From positions 1 through 64,000 of the forward strand of contig CANSSP010000007.1 of NCBI GenBank assembly GCA_947649645.1: 64,000 bases of DNA, in the 5' to 3' direction. The position numbers were made by a program, and so were the translations under genes. The stretch is from an uncultured Roseburia sp. (GTDB taxonomy: Bacteria; Bacillota; Clostridia; Lachnospirales; Lachnospiraceae). The notes under the pieces were generated by a model that saw only the letters and a list, made by a program, of their open reading frames with translations, was not told the origin of the DNA and made no database searches. Positions 54,259-64,000 of this stretch are shown one piece after another (the first letter of the stretch is position 1; the number at the start of each line of letters is the position of its first letter).

Positions 54259-55518
54259 ATGAAGGAGATTATCAGACAAAAAATACGTTACGGCTTCGAC
54301 CGGATGATGACATCCATAAAATGGGTCATCTTTTCGCTTCTGTCGGGATGTGTGATCGGTACGGTGGGAACGGCTTTTTATTTTGCATTGTCCGTCGCAA
54401 CTCTGATGCGCGAAAAAAATCCCTGGCTGCTCTTTCTGCTGCCGGTCGGCGGTCTGATTATCGTCGGATGTTACCGCCTTCTCCACGACGACAAAGACAC
54501 AGGGACAAATCTGGTTCTCTCCGCAATTCATTCCGGAGACGAGCTTCCCCTGCGCATGGCGCCCCTGATTTTCCTGTCGACGCTGATTACGCATCTCTTC
54601 GGCGGGTCCGCCGGAAGAGAAGGCGCCGCCCTACAGTTGGGAGGCAGTATCGGAAACGGCATCGGCAGGCTCTTTTGTTTCGACGAAAAAGACAAGCATA
54701 TCATGATTATGTGCGGCATGAGCGCCGCTTTTTCCGCGTTGTTCGGCACGCCGATGGCCGCGGCAATTTTTTCCATGGAAGTCGTCAGCGTCGGCATTAT
54801 GCATTATTCCTCCCTTGTTCCCTGCGTGATTGCCTCGCTGATCGCCCACGCAATCGCCGTATCTTTCGGTGTTGCCCCGGAAGCTTTCCCACTGAAGAAG
54901 ATCCCGTCTTTTACGTTTGGCTCCGCCGCTCTGGTATGTGTGCTTGCGATTCTCTGCGCGCTTTTAAGCATCTGTTTCTGCGTGATGCTGCACCAGGCAG
55001 AACATTTATACAAAAAATGGATCAGAAATCAGTATCTGCGCGCCTTTGCCGGCGGATGTGTCGTCATCGTCCTGACCCTCCTTGTCGGCAGTCAGACCTA
55101 CAACGGCGCCGGCATGTCCATGGTCGGACATTGTATGGAAGGCACGGTTTATCCGGAAGCCTTTTTTCTTAAAATGCTCTTTACAGCTGCCACACTGGGA
55201 GCCGGATTTAAAGGCGGCGAAATCGTTCCATCCTTCTTCACGGGTGCTGCATTCGGCTGCCTGTTTGGAAATCTGACCGGATTTTCGCCTGCTCTGTGTA
55301 CCGCCGTCGGCATGATCTCTGTCTTCTGCGGCGTGACGAACTGTCCGATCACGGCACTCCTTATCAGCTTTGAACTCTTTGGCTTTGAAGGAATGCCCTA
55401 TTTTCTTCTGACAGCGGCTTTCAGCTACATGCTCTCCGGCTACTACGGTCTGTATCACAGCCAGAAAATCATCTATTCCAAATACAGGACCGATTATATC
55501 AACCGTAAAACACAGTAA
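54259..55518 (+). CDS. ClC-family chloride channel or proton/anion exchanger
   Basis: 419 aa, about eleven membrane helices. Selectivity signatures: GGSAGREGAALQLGGSIG (GREGP-type, with Ala for Pro) containing the gating Glu, then GxFxP-type GGEIVPSFFTGAAFG. The gating Glu is retained. There are no C-terminal CBS domains. Relatives include both fluoride exporters and chloride/proton antiporters; the filter alone does not decide. Ribosome binding site AAGGAG. A long hairpin overlaps its stop codon. Confidence 0.92.
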   Translation: MKEIIRQKIRYGFDRMMTSIKWVIFSLLSGCVIGTVGTAFYFALSVATLMREKNPWLLFLLPVGGLIIVGCYRLLHDDKDTGTNLVLSAIHSGDELPLRMAPLIFLSTLITHLFGGSAGREGAALQLGGSIGNGIGRLFCFDEKDKHIMIMCGMSAAFSALFGTPMAAAIFSMEVVSVGIMHYSSLVPCVIASLIAHAIAVSFGVAPEAFPLKKIPSFTFGSAALVCVLAILCALLSICFCVMLHQAEHLYKKWIRNQYLRAFAGGCVVIVLTLLVGSQTYNGAGMSMVGHCMEGTVYPEAFFLKMLFTAATLGAGFKGGEIVPSFFTGAAFGCLFGNLTGFSPALCTAVGMISVFCGVTNCPITALLISFELFGFEGMPYFLLTAAFSYMLSGYYGLYHSQKIIYSKYRTDYINRKTQ

Positions 55519-55565
55519 GTCCCCTTTTGCTCCCGGTATCTTTGGGAGCAAAAGGGGCTTACTGT
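55511..55565. terminator. Long inverted repeat between convergent genes
   Basis: Arms 55511-55534 and 55543-55565 pair over 23 bases with a single one-base bulge and a 9-base loop; the + strand gene's stop codon lies in the first arm. On the - strand the stem is followed by TTTTACGG, so it can terminate the 55615-56070 transcript. On the + strand no T-run follows. Confidence 0.65.
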
Positions 55566-55614
55566 GAAAATATCTGCGATGCTTTCATTGCGGGCACGGC
55601 CTGTGCATCCGCCG

Positions 55615-56070
55615 TCACTCTTCTTCCGTCTCTGAAACCGCTTCATTTACCGCGGTATCCTCCATCTCCTCCATCTCGTTGATTTTCTGCGTACAGTGTG
55701 CGTCCTGCGCAATCGCGCTTAAAATCCGCCTGACATCCCCCGGCGTAAACATGGAAATGGCATGTGACAGATCTCCGATATTGGCCCGGTTCACCTTAAG
55801 ACAGCCGCCGTCTTCGAGCGGAATCGTCAGAACCTGTTTCGGGTCGCTGATATCGCCGAGGCTGATCACCTGATTTTCATCGTCACAAAAAAACGTGACT
55901 CCGTGATACTGAATATACCCTTGTTCATCGGCCATAAAAGAATAAGGTGCCTTCTTCTCTGTCTCTATTTTTTTCTCCACGTAACTCCCGTCGATCATCG
56001 GCCTCGGCCTCTTCCCCGGGCCCTGTGTGCGTGAAAAATCCTGACTTCCTCCGATTGCCGATATTGACAT
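55615..56070 (-). CDS. Conserved uncharacterised protein (151 aa)
   Basis: Strong ribosome binding site (AGGAGGA) before ATG 56070. The middle looks beta-rich (YIQYHGVTFFCDDENQVISLGDISDPKQ). A helical part follows (MFTPGDVRRILSAIAQD), then an acidic tail. I recall no characterised relatives and see no catalytic motif. It is a single-gene unit with its own terminator. Confidence 0.75.
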   Translation of the reverse strand: MSISAIGGSQDFSRTQGPGKRPRPMIDGSYVEKKIETEKKAPYSFMADEQGYIQYHGVTFFCDDENQVISLGDISDPKQVLTIPLEDGGCLKVNRANIGDLSHAISMFTPGDVRRILSAIAQDAHCTQKINEMEEMEDTAVNEAVSETEEE

Positions 56071-56169
56071 AACTGCTTCCTCCTGTCGTCCTCATATTTG
56101 TTTCTCTCTTAGATTATCGGCAGAAAAAATTATTTTTTTCGGAAAATGTAACGAATCCTGCAATTATTG

Positions 56170-56703
56170 TCAGCAAATCGTTTCCATCGGCAACGCCCTG
56201 CGGACCGGCAGAGCCACCAGATACGCACCGACAACAGAAATCACATCTTTGATCAGATACGGCACGGAAACCTGCAGAAAGGAAACCGGAAATGTAACTC
56301 CCGCCACCACCGCATACTGGATTACCCCGAGAAGATGACATACCGCCAGCCCTGCAATGCCCATGGCAATACGCACAATAAAACTCTTTTTTGTCATCCC
56401 CGCTCCGCAGAGCGCTGTCAGAAAGAGAAATCCCCACAGAAATCCGCCGGTATACCCTGCCAGCCAGGACGGTCCGCCGGTCATCCCTGCAAATACGGGA
56501 ACGCCCACCGTTCCCAGCAGCAGATAAATAACCGTAGACGCCGTCCCTCTGCGAAAGCCAAGCACATAGCCACACAGCGCCACCGCAAACGTCTGCAGCG
56601 TCACCGGAACACCGCTCGGCATCGGAATGGTCAGGATCGAAAGCACGCTTAAAACCGCCGTAAACATTCCGATTGTTACAATCGTTTTTGTCGATATCTT
56701 CAT
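56170..56703 (-). CDS. bioY: BioY biotin transporter, S component
   Basis: 177 aa, six predicted membrane segments. BioY signatures: PSGVPVTLQTFAVALCGYVLG, GVPVFAGMTGGPSWLAGYTGGF. It binds biotin in the membrane and works with a shared ECF module (not in the window). Ribosome binding site GGAGG. A BirA-type operator overlaps its promoter, so it should be repressed when biotin is plentiful. Confidence 0.96.
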   Translation of the reverse strand: MKISTKTIVTIGMFTAVLSVLSILTIPMPSGVPVTLQTFAVALCGYVLGFRRGTASTVIYLLLGTVGVPVFAGMTGGPSWLAGYTGGFLWGFLFLTALCGAGMTKKSFIVRIAMGIAGLAVCHLLGVIQYAVVAGVTFPVSFLQVSVPYLIKDVISVVGAYLVALPVRRALPMETIC

Positions 56704-56747
56704 CTTCCGCCTCCATAAAAAATATGTCTGTGCTTCTACACAAAGAT

Positions 56748-56800
56748 ATCATATCTGCTTTCCGCCCGATTGTCAACCAGTTTTGTGTATCGGTTAACAA
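56748..56800 (-). promoter_or_regulatory. bioY promoter with BirA-like operator
   Basis: On the - strand: TTGTTAACC (56800-56792), 13 bases, GGTTGACAA (56778-56770), a BirA-type inverted repeat. The second half contains the -35 box TTGACA (56776-56771), followed by a 17-base spacer and TATGAT (56753-56748). The 13-base gap is slightly shorter than the usual 14-16. Confidence 0.75.
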
Positions 56801-56842
56801 TATATCGTCTCACAACAGACCAGGGCAGATTATCCGGCCGGT

Positions 56843-58570
56843 TCATCGGAAACTCTTAATCCAGCTGATCAGTGAGTCATGGTATACATTTTCCTTCACG
56901 TCCCTGCGCATCTGATCCGTCACCGGTCCGTTCTTCTCCATAATTGCGAGAATCGCTTCCTGAAGACCGGCGATCCTTCCTTCCTCAAATGCCTTCCGGC
57001 CGGCATCATCTTCTTTGTCCGCTGCAGCTGCCGCATCGGAAGAAACCGCTGCCTTTTTCGGTTCCGGAACGCTCTTCGTTACGGCCGCCTCTCTCCGCGT
57101 TCCATCCGCTCCCTTTTCTGTGACTTTTTCTCCTTTTTCCGCCGCCTTCTCTTCCGGTGCATCCGGAATCCTGACCTCCAGCACGACGGGCTCAAAATCA
57201 CTTTTCTGCGGCGCACTGTTTTCCGTAACAGGAATCCAGATCTCTCCCGCGTCTGCCCTGACATTCACCGCGATCCTTCCGCCCTCCGCAGTCACTCTTT
57301 CACCGGAAAGAACGCCGATATACCCGGCGGCGTTTCCTGCCGGAAGCGTCATCACAAAATCACTGTCATCATTGTTCACCGATACAAGAACGGTCTCGCC
57401 CTGATATTCCCTGGAAAACGCATACTGCCTGTTTGTCAGGAGAAGCTCGTTGTAAGTTCCGTAAGAAAGAGCCTTCGTGCTCTGACGCACCCTGCCCAGC
57501 GCCGCAATCAGACGGGTAAATGAATTTTTCTCCACCGCATCTTTATAGTCGGAAAGAGCCAGTGCAGGACGCAGGGAATCGTCGGAAAAGCGCTCTTTTC
57601 TCCCCTCAATCCCAAACTCAGAGCCATAATAAACGGAAGGCACACCCGGCAGCGTATAGAGCAGGATGTGAACCGGGATAAAATGCGCCTTGTTGTTCAG
57701 CTTCGTGTAAATCCGCTCCACATCATGATTATCCACGAAATTGTATAGCTTAAGGCCGTCCGGCCGGTTTCCTCCCATTCCATAAAGACGCTTGACCGTG
57801 TGGGCGATCTCGAAATAATTGTGATCGTTGTGGCCGGAATAAAGAGCCTTGTGCAGGTTATAATTTGTCACGGAATGCAGGGTTCCTTCATTGACCCAGC
57901 GCGTATAATCGCCGTGAATCACCTCGCCCATCAGCCAGAATTCCGGCTTCACCTGCTCCGCCACCTGACGCAGCGCACGCATATAATCAAAATCCAGCAC
58001 ATCAGCCGCGTCCAGACGGATTCCGTCGATATCAAATTCACTGACCCAGAAGCGTACAACATCACAGATATACTCCCGGACCGCCGGGTTATGCTGGTTG
58101 AGCTTTACAAGAAGATTGTAGCCGCCCCAGTTCTCATAAGTAAAGCCGTCGTTGTACTCGTTATTTCCCCAGAAATTTACGTTGCAGTACCAGTCTTTAT
58201 ATTGAGATCCTTCTCTGTTCTTTTTGATATCCTGAAAAGCAAAAAAATCACGCCCCGTGTGATTGAACACGCCGTCCAGAATCACCCGGATTCCCTGCCG
58301 GTGGCACTCCGCCACAAAATTTGTCAGATCCTCGTTCGTACCCAGACGACTGTCCAGTTTTTTATAGTCCGTCGTCTCGTACCCGTGTCCGACCGATTCA
58401 AAAAGCGGACCGATATAAAGCGCAGTGCATCCGATCTCCTTCACATGGGAAATCCACGGGAGCAGCGTATTCAGACGGTGCTCCGGCTCCCCGTACGGGT
58501 TCTGCTTCGGCGCCCCTGTAAGCCCCAGCGGATAAATGTGATAAAATACTGCCTCGTCATACCATGACAT
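56843..58570 (-). CDS. GH13 alpha-amylase/cyclomaltodextrinase-like enzyme with an extra C-terminal module
   Basis: 575 aa, no signal peptide. Catalytic motifs intact: region I DGVFNHTG, nucleophile Asp187 in GIRLDAADV, acid/base Glu216 in WLMGEV, Asp283 in FVDNHD. The N-terminal domain of classical cyclomaltodextrinases is absent. After the C-terminal beta domain (to about 465) comes a Lys/Glu/Ala-rich linker. The last 50 residues form a charged helical module (RKAFEEGRIAGLQEAILAIM ... SLISWIKSFR). It should hydrolyse alpha-1,4-glucans in the cytosol. Ribosome binding site AGGAGG. Confidence 0.92.
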   Translation of the reverse strand: MSWYDEAVFYHIYPLGLTGAPKQNPYGEPEHRLNTLLPWISHVKEIGCTALYIGPLFESVGHGYETTDYKKLDSRLGTNEDLTNFVAECHRQGIRVILDGVFNHTGRDFFAFQDIKKNREGSQYKDWYCNVNFWGNNEYNDGFTYENWGGYNLLVKLNQHNPAVREYICDVVRFWVSEFDIDGIRLDAADVLDFDYMRALRQVAEQVKPEFWLMGEVIHGDYTRWVNEGTLHSVTNYNLHKALYSGHNDHNYFEIAHTVKRLYGMGGNRPDGLKLYNFVDNHDVERIYTKLNNKAHFIPVHILLYTLPGVPSVYYGSEFGIEGRKERFSDDSLRPALALSDYKDAVEKNSFTRLIAALGRVRQSTKALSYGTYNELLLTNRQYAFSREYQGETVLVSVNNDDSDFVMTLPAGNAAGYIGVLSGERVTAEGGRIAVNVRADAGEIWIPVTENSAPQKSDFEPVVLEVRIPDAPEEKAAEKGEKVTEKGADGTRREAAVTKSVPEPKKAAVSSDAAAAADKEDDAGRKAFEEGRIAGLQEAILAIMEKNGPVTDQMRRDVKENVYHDSLISWIKSFR

Positions 58571-58663
58571 AGATTGATACCTCCTAAATTATAGTTCCTT
58601 TCGGACGACGGTTTTCTCGAAAAAGTAAGTCCGCGCCCTCCCAAAAAACCTTTTTGAGACCTT

Positions 58664-58669
58664 ATTATA
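58664..58669 (-). promoter_or_regulatory. -10 box of the GH13 amylase gene
   Basis: TATAAT on the - strand about 95 bases before the ATG, with no good -35. A second TATAAT lies close to the ribosome binding site. The remaining sequence between 58571 and 58877 shows no gene. Confidence 0.4.
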
Positions 58670-58877
58670 TCACAATCCGGCGGTTTATGGTACTGTTTTC
58701 CACGCTGTCTCATTTTATCTCTCCCGCCGCCCTGCATCTGATCGTGTGCCTATTCCCTCTGCCTGTAACAGGCACCGCCGCTATGTGTACGAAGTCAGGA
58801 CTAAGACCGTGGGCATGTGCACCGGCCTGATTTCCCGCTCCGCAGATGCATATACAACGTTTCTGACATGCCGCTCC

Positions 58878-59819
58878 TTACCGCATCTCATCCCCGATGC
58901 GCCCCGCAATCCCTTCCGCGTCCAGCCTGTATTTGTGCAGCAGCTCTTTTGCCGGCCCGGATTCCCCGAACACGTCGTTCACGCCGATCCGGGTAAGCTT
59001 TGTCGGACATTTTTCACTTAATACTTCCGCCACAGCCGCGCCCAGACCACCGATTACAGAGTGCTCCTCCACCGTAAAAATTCTTCCGGTTTCCTTTGCC
59101 GCGCAGATCACAATCTCTTCATCAAGCGGTTTTATCGTGTGGATATTGATCACCCGCGCCTGAATCCCATTTTCCGCAAGCCGTTCTGCCGCAGACAATG
59201 CCTCGTAAACACACAGCCCCGTCGCAATAACCGTGCAGTCGCTGCCGTCGCGGAGCATGATCCCTTTTCCCAGTTCAAACCGGTACTCCGCCTCATCGTT
59301 GATCACCGGAACCGCAAGCCGTCCCAGTCGCAGATAAACCGGCCCCTCATGCTCATAAGCGGCTTTTACCGCCGCTCTCGCCTCCACGTCGTCGGCCGGA
59401 TTGATTACTGTCATGCCCGGAATCGCGCGCATCAGGGCAATGTCTTCGTTGCACTGATGGCTGGCCCCGTCTTCCCCGACTGAAATTCCCGCATGGGTAG
59501 CCGCGATTTTCACATTCAGATGCGGATAGCCGATCGAATTGCGCACCTGCTCATAAGCACGTCCCGCCGCAAACATTGCAAAACTGCTGATAAACGGAAC
59601 ATACCCGCAGGTAGCCAGACCGGCTGCGATGCCGGTCATATTTGCCTCTGCAATTCCACAGTCAATATGACGCTCCGGAAATACTTTCTGGAAAACAGAG
59701 GTCTTTGTCGCCGCCGCCAGGTCCGCGTCCAGGACAACAATATTTTCATGTTCTGCTCCAAGCTCTGCCAGAGTGTTTCCGTAACTTTCCCTGGTTGCTA
59801 TTTTCTTTAATTCTGACAC
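58878..59819 (-). CDS. Transketolase, C-terminal subunit
   Basis: 313 aa. The pyrimidine-binding and C-terminal domains of transketolase as a separate protein: ESYGNTLAELG, VVLDADLAAATKT, DCGIAEANMTGIAAGLA, ISVGEDGASHQCNEDIALMR. It starts at GTG 59819 and overlaps the end of the N-terminal subunit gene by 13 bases, indicating coupled translation of the two halves. Together they transfer two-carbon units in the pentose phosphate pathway. Confidence 0.94.
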   Translation of the reverse strand: MSELKKIATRESYGNTLAELGAEHENIVVLDADLAAATKTSVFQKVFPERHIDCGIAEANMTGIAAGLATCGYVPFISSFAMFAAGRAYEQVRNSIGYPHLNVKIAATHAGISVGEDGASHQCNEDIALMRAIPGMTVINPADDVEARAAVKAAYEHEGPVYLRLGRLAVPVINDEAEYRFELGKGIMLRDGSDCTVIATGLCVYEALSAAERLAENGIQARVINIHTIKPLDEEIVICAAKETGRIFTVEEHSVIGGLGAAVAEVLSEKCPTKLTRIGVNDVFGESGPAKELLHKYRLDAEGIAGRIGDEMR

Positions 59820-60643
59820 AGTGCTTCACCTGCCTTCCTCAGATCTTCCATCGCAATCGCATATTCCTCGTCGTTCGGGGCCTTGCCGTGCCAGTCCACG
59901 GCATGTTCCATAAAAGAAACGCCTTTTCCCTTTACCGTGCGGGCGACAATCGCCGTCGGCATCCCTTTCACCGTTTTCGCCTCGTCAAACGCTTTCTTCA
60001 GCTCGTCAAAATCGTTTCCGTCGATATTAATGACGTGAAAATTGAAACTTTCAAATTTCCGGTCGATCGGATAGGGGGAACACACTTTGTCAACCGGCCC
60101 GTCAATCTGAAGATGATTGTTGTCCACAATGACGCAGAGATTGTCAAGTTTGCGGAATCCGGCAAACATCGCCGCTTCCCAGATCTGTCCCTCTTCAATC
60201 TCGCCGTCTCCGCAGAGCGCGTATACACGGTAATCCTTTCCCTGCATCTTTCCTGCCAGCGCCATTCCCACGGCACAGGAAACACCCTGCCCCAGCGAAC
60301 CGGAAGACATGTCCACGCCCGGAATATTCTTCATGTCCGGATGTCCCTGCAGATAAGAGCCCGTATGACGCAGCGTCAGCAGGTCCTGAACCGGAAAAAA
60401 GCCTCTGTTTGCAAGCGCCGAGTAAAGCCCGGGAGCCGTGTGCCCTTTCGACAGCACAAAACGGTCGCGGTCTTCATTTTTCGGGTCCGCCGGATCAATG
60501 TTCATCTCCTCAAAATACAGATATGTAAAAATTTCCGCCGCCGAAAGAGATCCTCCCGGATGTCCGGCTTTTGCACTGTGCACCGCCGACACGATACCCT
60601 TGCGTACCTCAAGGGCCATCTTCTCAAGTTCTGACTTATTCAT
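59807..60643 (-). CDS. Transketolase, N-terminal subunit
   Basis: About 278 aa, the thiamine-diphosphate-binding half: SAKAGHPGGSLSAAEIFTYLYF, FVLSKGHTAPGLYSAL, and ThDP motif GDGEIEEGQIWEAAMFAG ending in NNHLQ. Start: GGAGG before ATG 60643 (MNKSELEKMA). Cotranscribed with the C-terminal subunit and probably with the transaldolase gene upstream. Confidence 0.95.
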   Translation of the reverse strand: MNKSELEKMALEVRKGIVSAVHSAKAGHPGGSLSAAEIFTYLYFEEMNIDPADPKNEDRDRFVLSKGHTAPGLYSALANRGFFPVQDLLTLRHTGSYLQGHPDMKNIPGVDMSSGSLGQGVSCAVGMALAGKMQGKDYRVYALCGDGEIEEGQIWEAAMFAGFRKLDNLCVIVDNNHLQIDGPVDKVCSPYPIDRKFESFNFHVINIDGNDFDELKKAFDEAKTVKGMPTAIVARTVKGKGVSFMEHAVDWHGKAPNDEEYAIAMEDLRKAGEALCQN

Positions 60644-60784
60644 AATCATCCTCCATCTTTCTCCGGACGCCGCCGCACGGCCCTTCATCCGGATTGTTTA
60701 CACTCCGCGCGCCGCCGTACCACCTCTCATCCGGGACTCTTTCCCCGGACACCGCCAGTGGCGGCCCACTGGCCGGCATTCTTT

Positions 60785-61438
60785 TTATTCGCCGAATACC
60801 GCCCTGAAGTCCGCCTTGAATTTTTCGATTCCGGCATCGGTGAGCGGATGTTTCGTCATCTGTTCGATCACCTGGTACGGTACGGTTGCGATATGTGCTC
60901 CCGCCAGCGCACAGTCCGTCACATGAATCGGGTGGCGGACAGAAGCCGCGATAATCTCCGTCTCAAGACCATAATTGTCAAATATCTGTACGATATCTTC
61001 AATCAGCGTGACTCCGGTCGTGCTGATGTCATCAAGGCGTCCCAGAAACGGGGATACATATGTCGCGCCGGCCCTTGCCGCCAGCAGCGCCTGGTTCGCG
61101 GAAAAAATAAGCGTGACATTGGTCCTGATTCCCTCTTTCGACAGTACTTTTACCGCCTTTAAGCCCTCCGCCGTCATCGGTATTTTTACCACCATATTCG
61201 GGTGGATCGCCGCGATCTCTCGCCCTTCTTTTATCATCCCTTCCGCGTCAGCTGTCGTCGCCTTCACCTCGCCGCTGATCGGGCCGTCGACAATCGTTGT
61301 GATCTCTCTGATCACCTCGTTAAAATCTCTTCCTTCTTTTGCAATCAGAGACGGATTGGTTGTAACCCCACAGATCACTCCCATATCGTTTGCCTTACGG
61401 ATATCATCTACATTCGCTGTGTCAATAAAAAATTTCAT
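60785..61438 (-). CDS. Transaldolase of the TalC/fructose-6-phosphate aldolase type
   Basis: 217 aa, the short form. [17 protein letters not shown] start, [13 protein letters not shown], Schiff-base Lys in [25 protein letters not shown], and [10 protein letters not shown]. It transfers dihydroxyacetone units in the pentose phosphate pathway; true fructose-6-phosphate aldolase activity cannot be excluded. Ribosome binding site GGAGG. It precedes the split transketolase genes by about 140 bases, same direction. Confidence 0.94.
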   Translation of the reverse strand: MKFFIDTANVDDIRKANDMGVICGVTTNPSLIAKEGRDFNEVIREITTIVDGPISGEVKATTADAEGMIKEGREIAAIHPNMVVKIPMTAEGLKAVKVLSKEGIRTNVTLIFSANQALLAARAGATYVSPFLGRLDDISTTGVTLIEDIVQIFDNYGLETEIIAASVRHPIHVTDCALAGAHIATVPYQVIEQMTKHPLTDAGIEKFKADFRAVFGE

Positions 61439-61509
61439 TTTTCCTCCGTTCTGCCGCTTGCGCGGCCCCCATTGTCATTGTGTACACGTACACGCAGTCA
61501 TACGCCCCT

Positions 61510-61538
61510 ATCATATTCCTTCCCGCCCGAAAAATCAA
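61510..61538 (-). promoter_or_regulatory. Promoter of the transaldolase gene
   Basis: TTGATT (61538-61533), 17-base spacer, TATGAT (61515-61510) on the - strand, 72 bases before the ATG. Confidence 0.6.
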
Positions 61539-61632
61539 TAGTTAAAATCCATAACCGCCGCGCGCTCTGCGCCGGGCTTTTGAAACTTCCTGACCGTTAC
61601 CCGTACTTTTCCCGTTTATGTAGTTCACTGTC

Positions 61633-62685
61633 TCACAAAATAGTCTGTCTGGTCTCTTCCTTTGCGGCACTCTTCCAGTAAATCTCCCACTGCCGCCCGC
61701 TCAGCCCTTCGACAAAACGTTTTTTGAGAATAAGAAACTCCTCCAGATCCATCAGTATATGGTACAGAATGGCCCTGCTCTCAAACTCTTCCCTGGTCGC
61801 CGGAAGCGGTTCTTTTTTCATCCCGGCAAAAATATCCTCCAGTCGGCTGAACTGTCGGACCGGGGAATTCACCTCAATGATATACTCCGACAGATAACGC
61901 ATGTAATCTGCTATCACTTTCGCCTGAACCGGCATGTTTCTGATTTTCTTCGCCTCCTGGTGCAGGTTGTGCAGTACACTGCACTGTTGCGCGCGCATCT
62001 GAAAATAATCGATATAATAGCCCGGATGCGACAGGAACGTATTATCCTGATATTCACAGGCGTCTCTGATATACTGTTTTAAACGCGCTTCCAGATCACG
62101 GATGTCCTCCCAGACATGTTCCTCCCCATCCGGATCAGAAAGATAAACCGCCAGCTCCGTCAACACGCCTTTAAGACGCCTTTCCACGAGACGCATGTGC
62201 GCGATCAGTTCCTTTTTAAAATTCCCATTGTCATGAAACAGATTCAGAATAACCGCCATCGTAATGCCGATGAGCACAAGCAGCGATTCATTGACGATAA
62301 AGGCCTGGTCAAACTCCAGGCTTGTCAGAAAATGCGCCCCGATCACGGCATTGACAGACAATGTCGCCCCCCAGCCAGGCAGTTCACATACGATAACGAC
62401 CAGAAAAACAAAAATGCCGTAGGCCGCCCACTCGTTGTCAATGTGTGTGAACACAAGCCAGGCCAGTGCGATGGTAGAGCACAGTGTAATCACACGAAAC
62501 AGCGACAGCTTCACGGTTTCCCATTTTGTGGTCAGAATCGTCAGTAAAGTAATCGTCCCCGCCGAGATCTCATACTCAAGCCCGAGTATCATCGCAATGT
62601 AAATGGCTGCACTGCTGCCGAGTGCGATTTTGAGCGCTTTTAAAAACAGTTTTGTATATTTCGTTCTCCTCCCCACGTAACTCAT
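61633..62685 (-). CDS. Aromatic acid exporter family (FUSC-like) membrane protein
   Basis: 350 aa. Four to six membrane segments in the first 160 residues (LKIALGSSAAIYIAMILGLEY; LVLIGITMAVILNLFHDN), followed by a long helical cytoplasmic domain (about 165-350). This is the layout of ArAE_1/FUSC-type proteins. Substrate unknown. Ribosome binding site GGGAGGGG; own consensus-like promoter. Divergent from the ABC-F gene. Confidence 0.85.
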   Translation of the reverse strand: MSYVGRRTKYTKLFLKALKIALGSSAAIYIAMILGLEYEISAGTITLLTILTTKWETVKLSLFRVITLCSTIALAWLVFTHIDNEWAAYGIFVFLVVIVCELPGWGATLSVNAVIGAHFLTSLEFDQAFIVNESLLVLIGITMAVILNLFHDNGNFKKELIAHMRLVERRLKGVLTELAVYLSDPDGEEHVWEDIRDLEARLKQYIRDACEYQDNTFLSHPGYYIDYFQMRAQQCSVLHNLHQEAKKIRNMPVQAKVIADYMRYLSEYIIEVNSPVRQFSRLEDIFAGMKKEPLPATREEFESRAILYHILMDLEEFLILKKRFVEGLSGRQWEIYWKSAAKEETRQTIL

Positions 62686-62705
62686 ATCTGCCCCTCCCCG
62701 GTTTC

Positions 62706-62734
62706 AGTATAATAAAGGATGCCCTTTTTTTCAA
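62706..62734 (-). promoter_or_regulatory. Promoter of the ArAE-like gene
   Basis: TTGAAA (62734-62729), 17-base spacer, TATACT (62711-62706) on the - strand; very short leader, with the -10 about 20 bases from the ATG. Confidence 0.7.
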
Positions 62735-62775
62735 TATATACATTATATACATTCCGATTTGTATGCACGAACCGG

Positions 62776-62804
62776 TTGCATTTCTTTTCTTTTTTTAGTA
62801 TGAT
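62776..62804 (+). promoter_or_regulatory. Promoter of the ABC-F gene
   Basis: TTGCAT (62776-62781), 17-base T-rich spacer, TATGAT (62799-62804), about 97 bases before the ATG. Confidence 0.65.
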
Positions 62805-62813
62805 ACGTGTTGA

Positions 62814-64000
<1,187 letters not shown>

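Noticed and set aside
54321..55172. 283-codon frame inside the ClC gene
   Set aside because: Same-strand out-of-frame shadow, very Arg-rich; the ClC frame has the conserved selectivity motifs.

Overview
The window looks like a chromosomal segment of a spore-forming Gram-positive anaerobe of the Clostridia, most probably a Lachnospiraceae-type gut bacterium. The evidence is strong AGGAGG-type ribosome binding sites, an intact sporulation sigma factor of the SigK type, HD-GYP and YesM/YesN/Lpl-type carbohydrate systems, BioY, RecU, DUF1292 and DUF5662 proteins, and a short-form HisG with HisZ. These are family-level inferences; no species can be named from the sequence alone.

Region 1 (1-6.3 kb, + strand) is the right end of an integrated mobile element. 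It encodes a SprT-like metallopeptidase fragment, several uncharacterised proteins, a geminivirus-like (CRESS/pCRESS) rolling-circle Rep with HUH nuclease and SF3 helicase domains, a small TnpW-like protein and a TndX/TnpX-like large serine recombinase. The element ends about 75 bp after the recombinase gene, inside the 3' part of a broken AAA-ATPase-like/PD-(D/E)XK (DUF1703-type) gene. Region 2 (6.3-12 kb, - strand) is a markedly AT-rich island. It holds that pseudogene and an operon of a ComEC-like metallo-beta-lactamase-fold protein and a 1083-residue fusion of a trypsin-like protease with a P-loop GTPase-like NTPase, flanked by short overlapping reading frames. The set resembles type I AVAST-like anti-phage systems but is differently built, and it is the best candidate in the window for an undescribed system.

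Region 3 (12-26.9 kb) is mostly core genome: sigK; trpS with a DUF5662 gene and a GlgX-like protein that has lost all GH13 catalytic residues; an HD-GYP phosphodiesterase; DUF1292; a short UvrD-like helicase behind gltX; pnp and rpsO separated by a terminator and a long-range leader hairpin; and a secreted NlpC/P60 hydrolase with SH3 domains.

Region 4 (26.9-39.4 kb) is a glycan utilisation locus: a YesM-type sensor kinase, Lpl-type solute-binding protein and two permeases, a GH63-like and a GH31 glycosidase, and a YesN-type AraC regulator. No transport ATPase is present, so a shared MsmX-like ATPase elsewhere is likely. Region 5 (39.7-47.2 kb) holds a glycerophosphodiester phosphodiesterase, an orphan solute-binding lipoprotein beside a large hybrid histidine kinase, a small membrane protein and two acyltransferase-3 membrane enzymes.

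Region 6 (47.2-52.6 kb) is a partial histidine operon (hisZ-hisG-hisD-hisB-hisIE; no hisA, C, F or H here), driven by a consensus promoter that overlaps the end of recU. Region 7 (52.6-64 kb) contains recU, an AEC transporter, a ClC-family channel/exchanger, a conserved unknown protein, bioY under a BirA-like operator, a GH13 amylase with an unusual C-terminal tail, split transketolase subunits, a TalC/FSA-type transaldolase, an aromatic-acid-exporter-like membrane protein, and an ABC-F ATPase that runs off the right edge.
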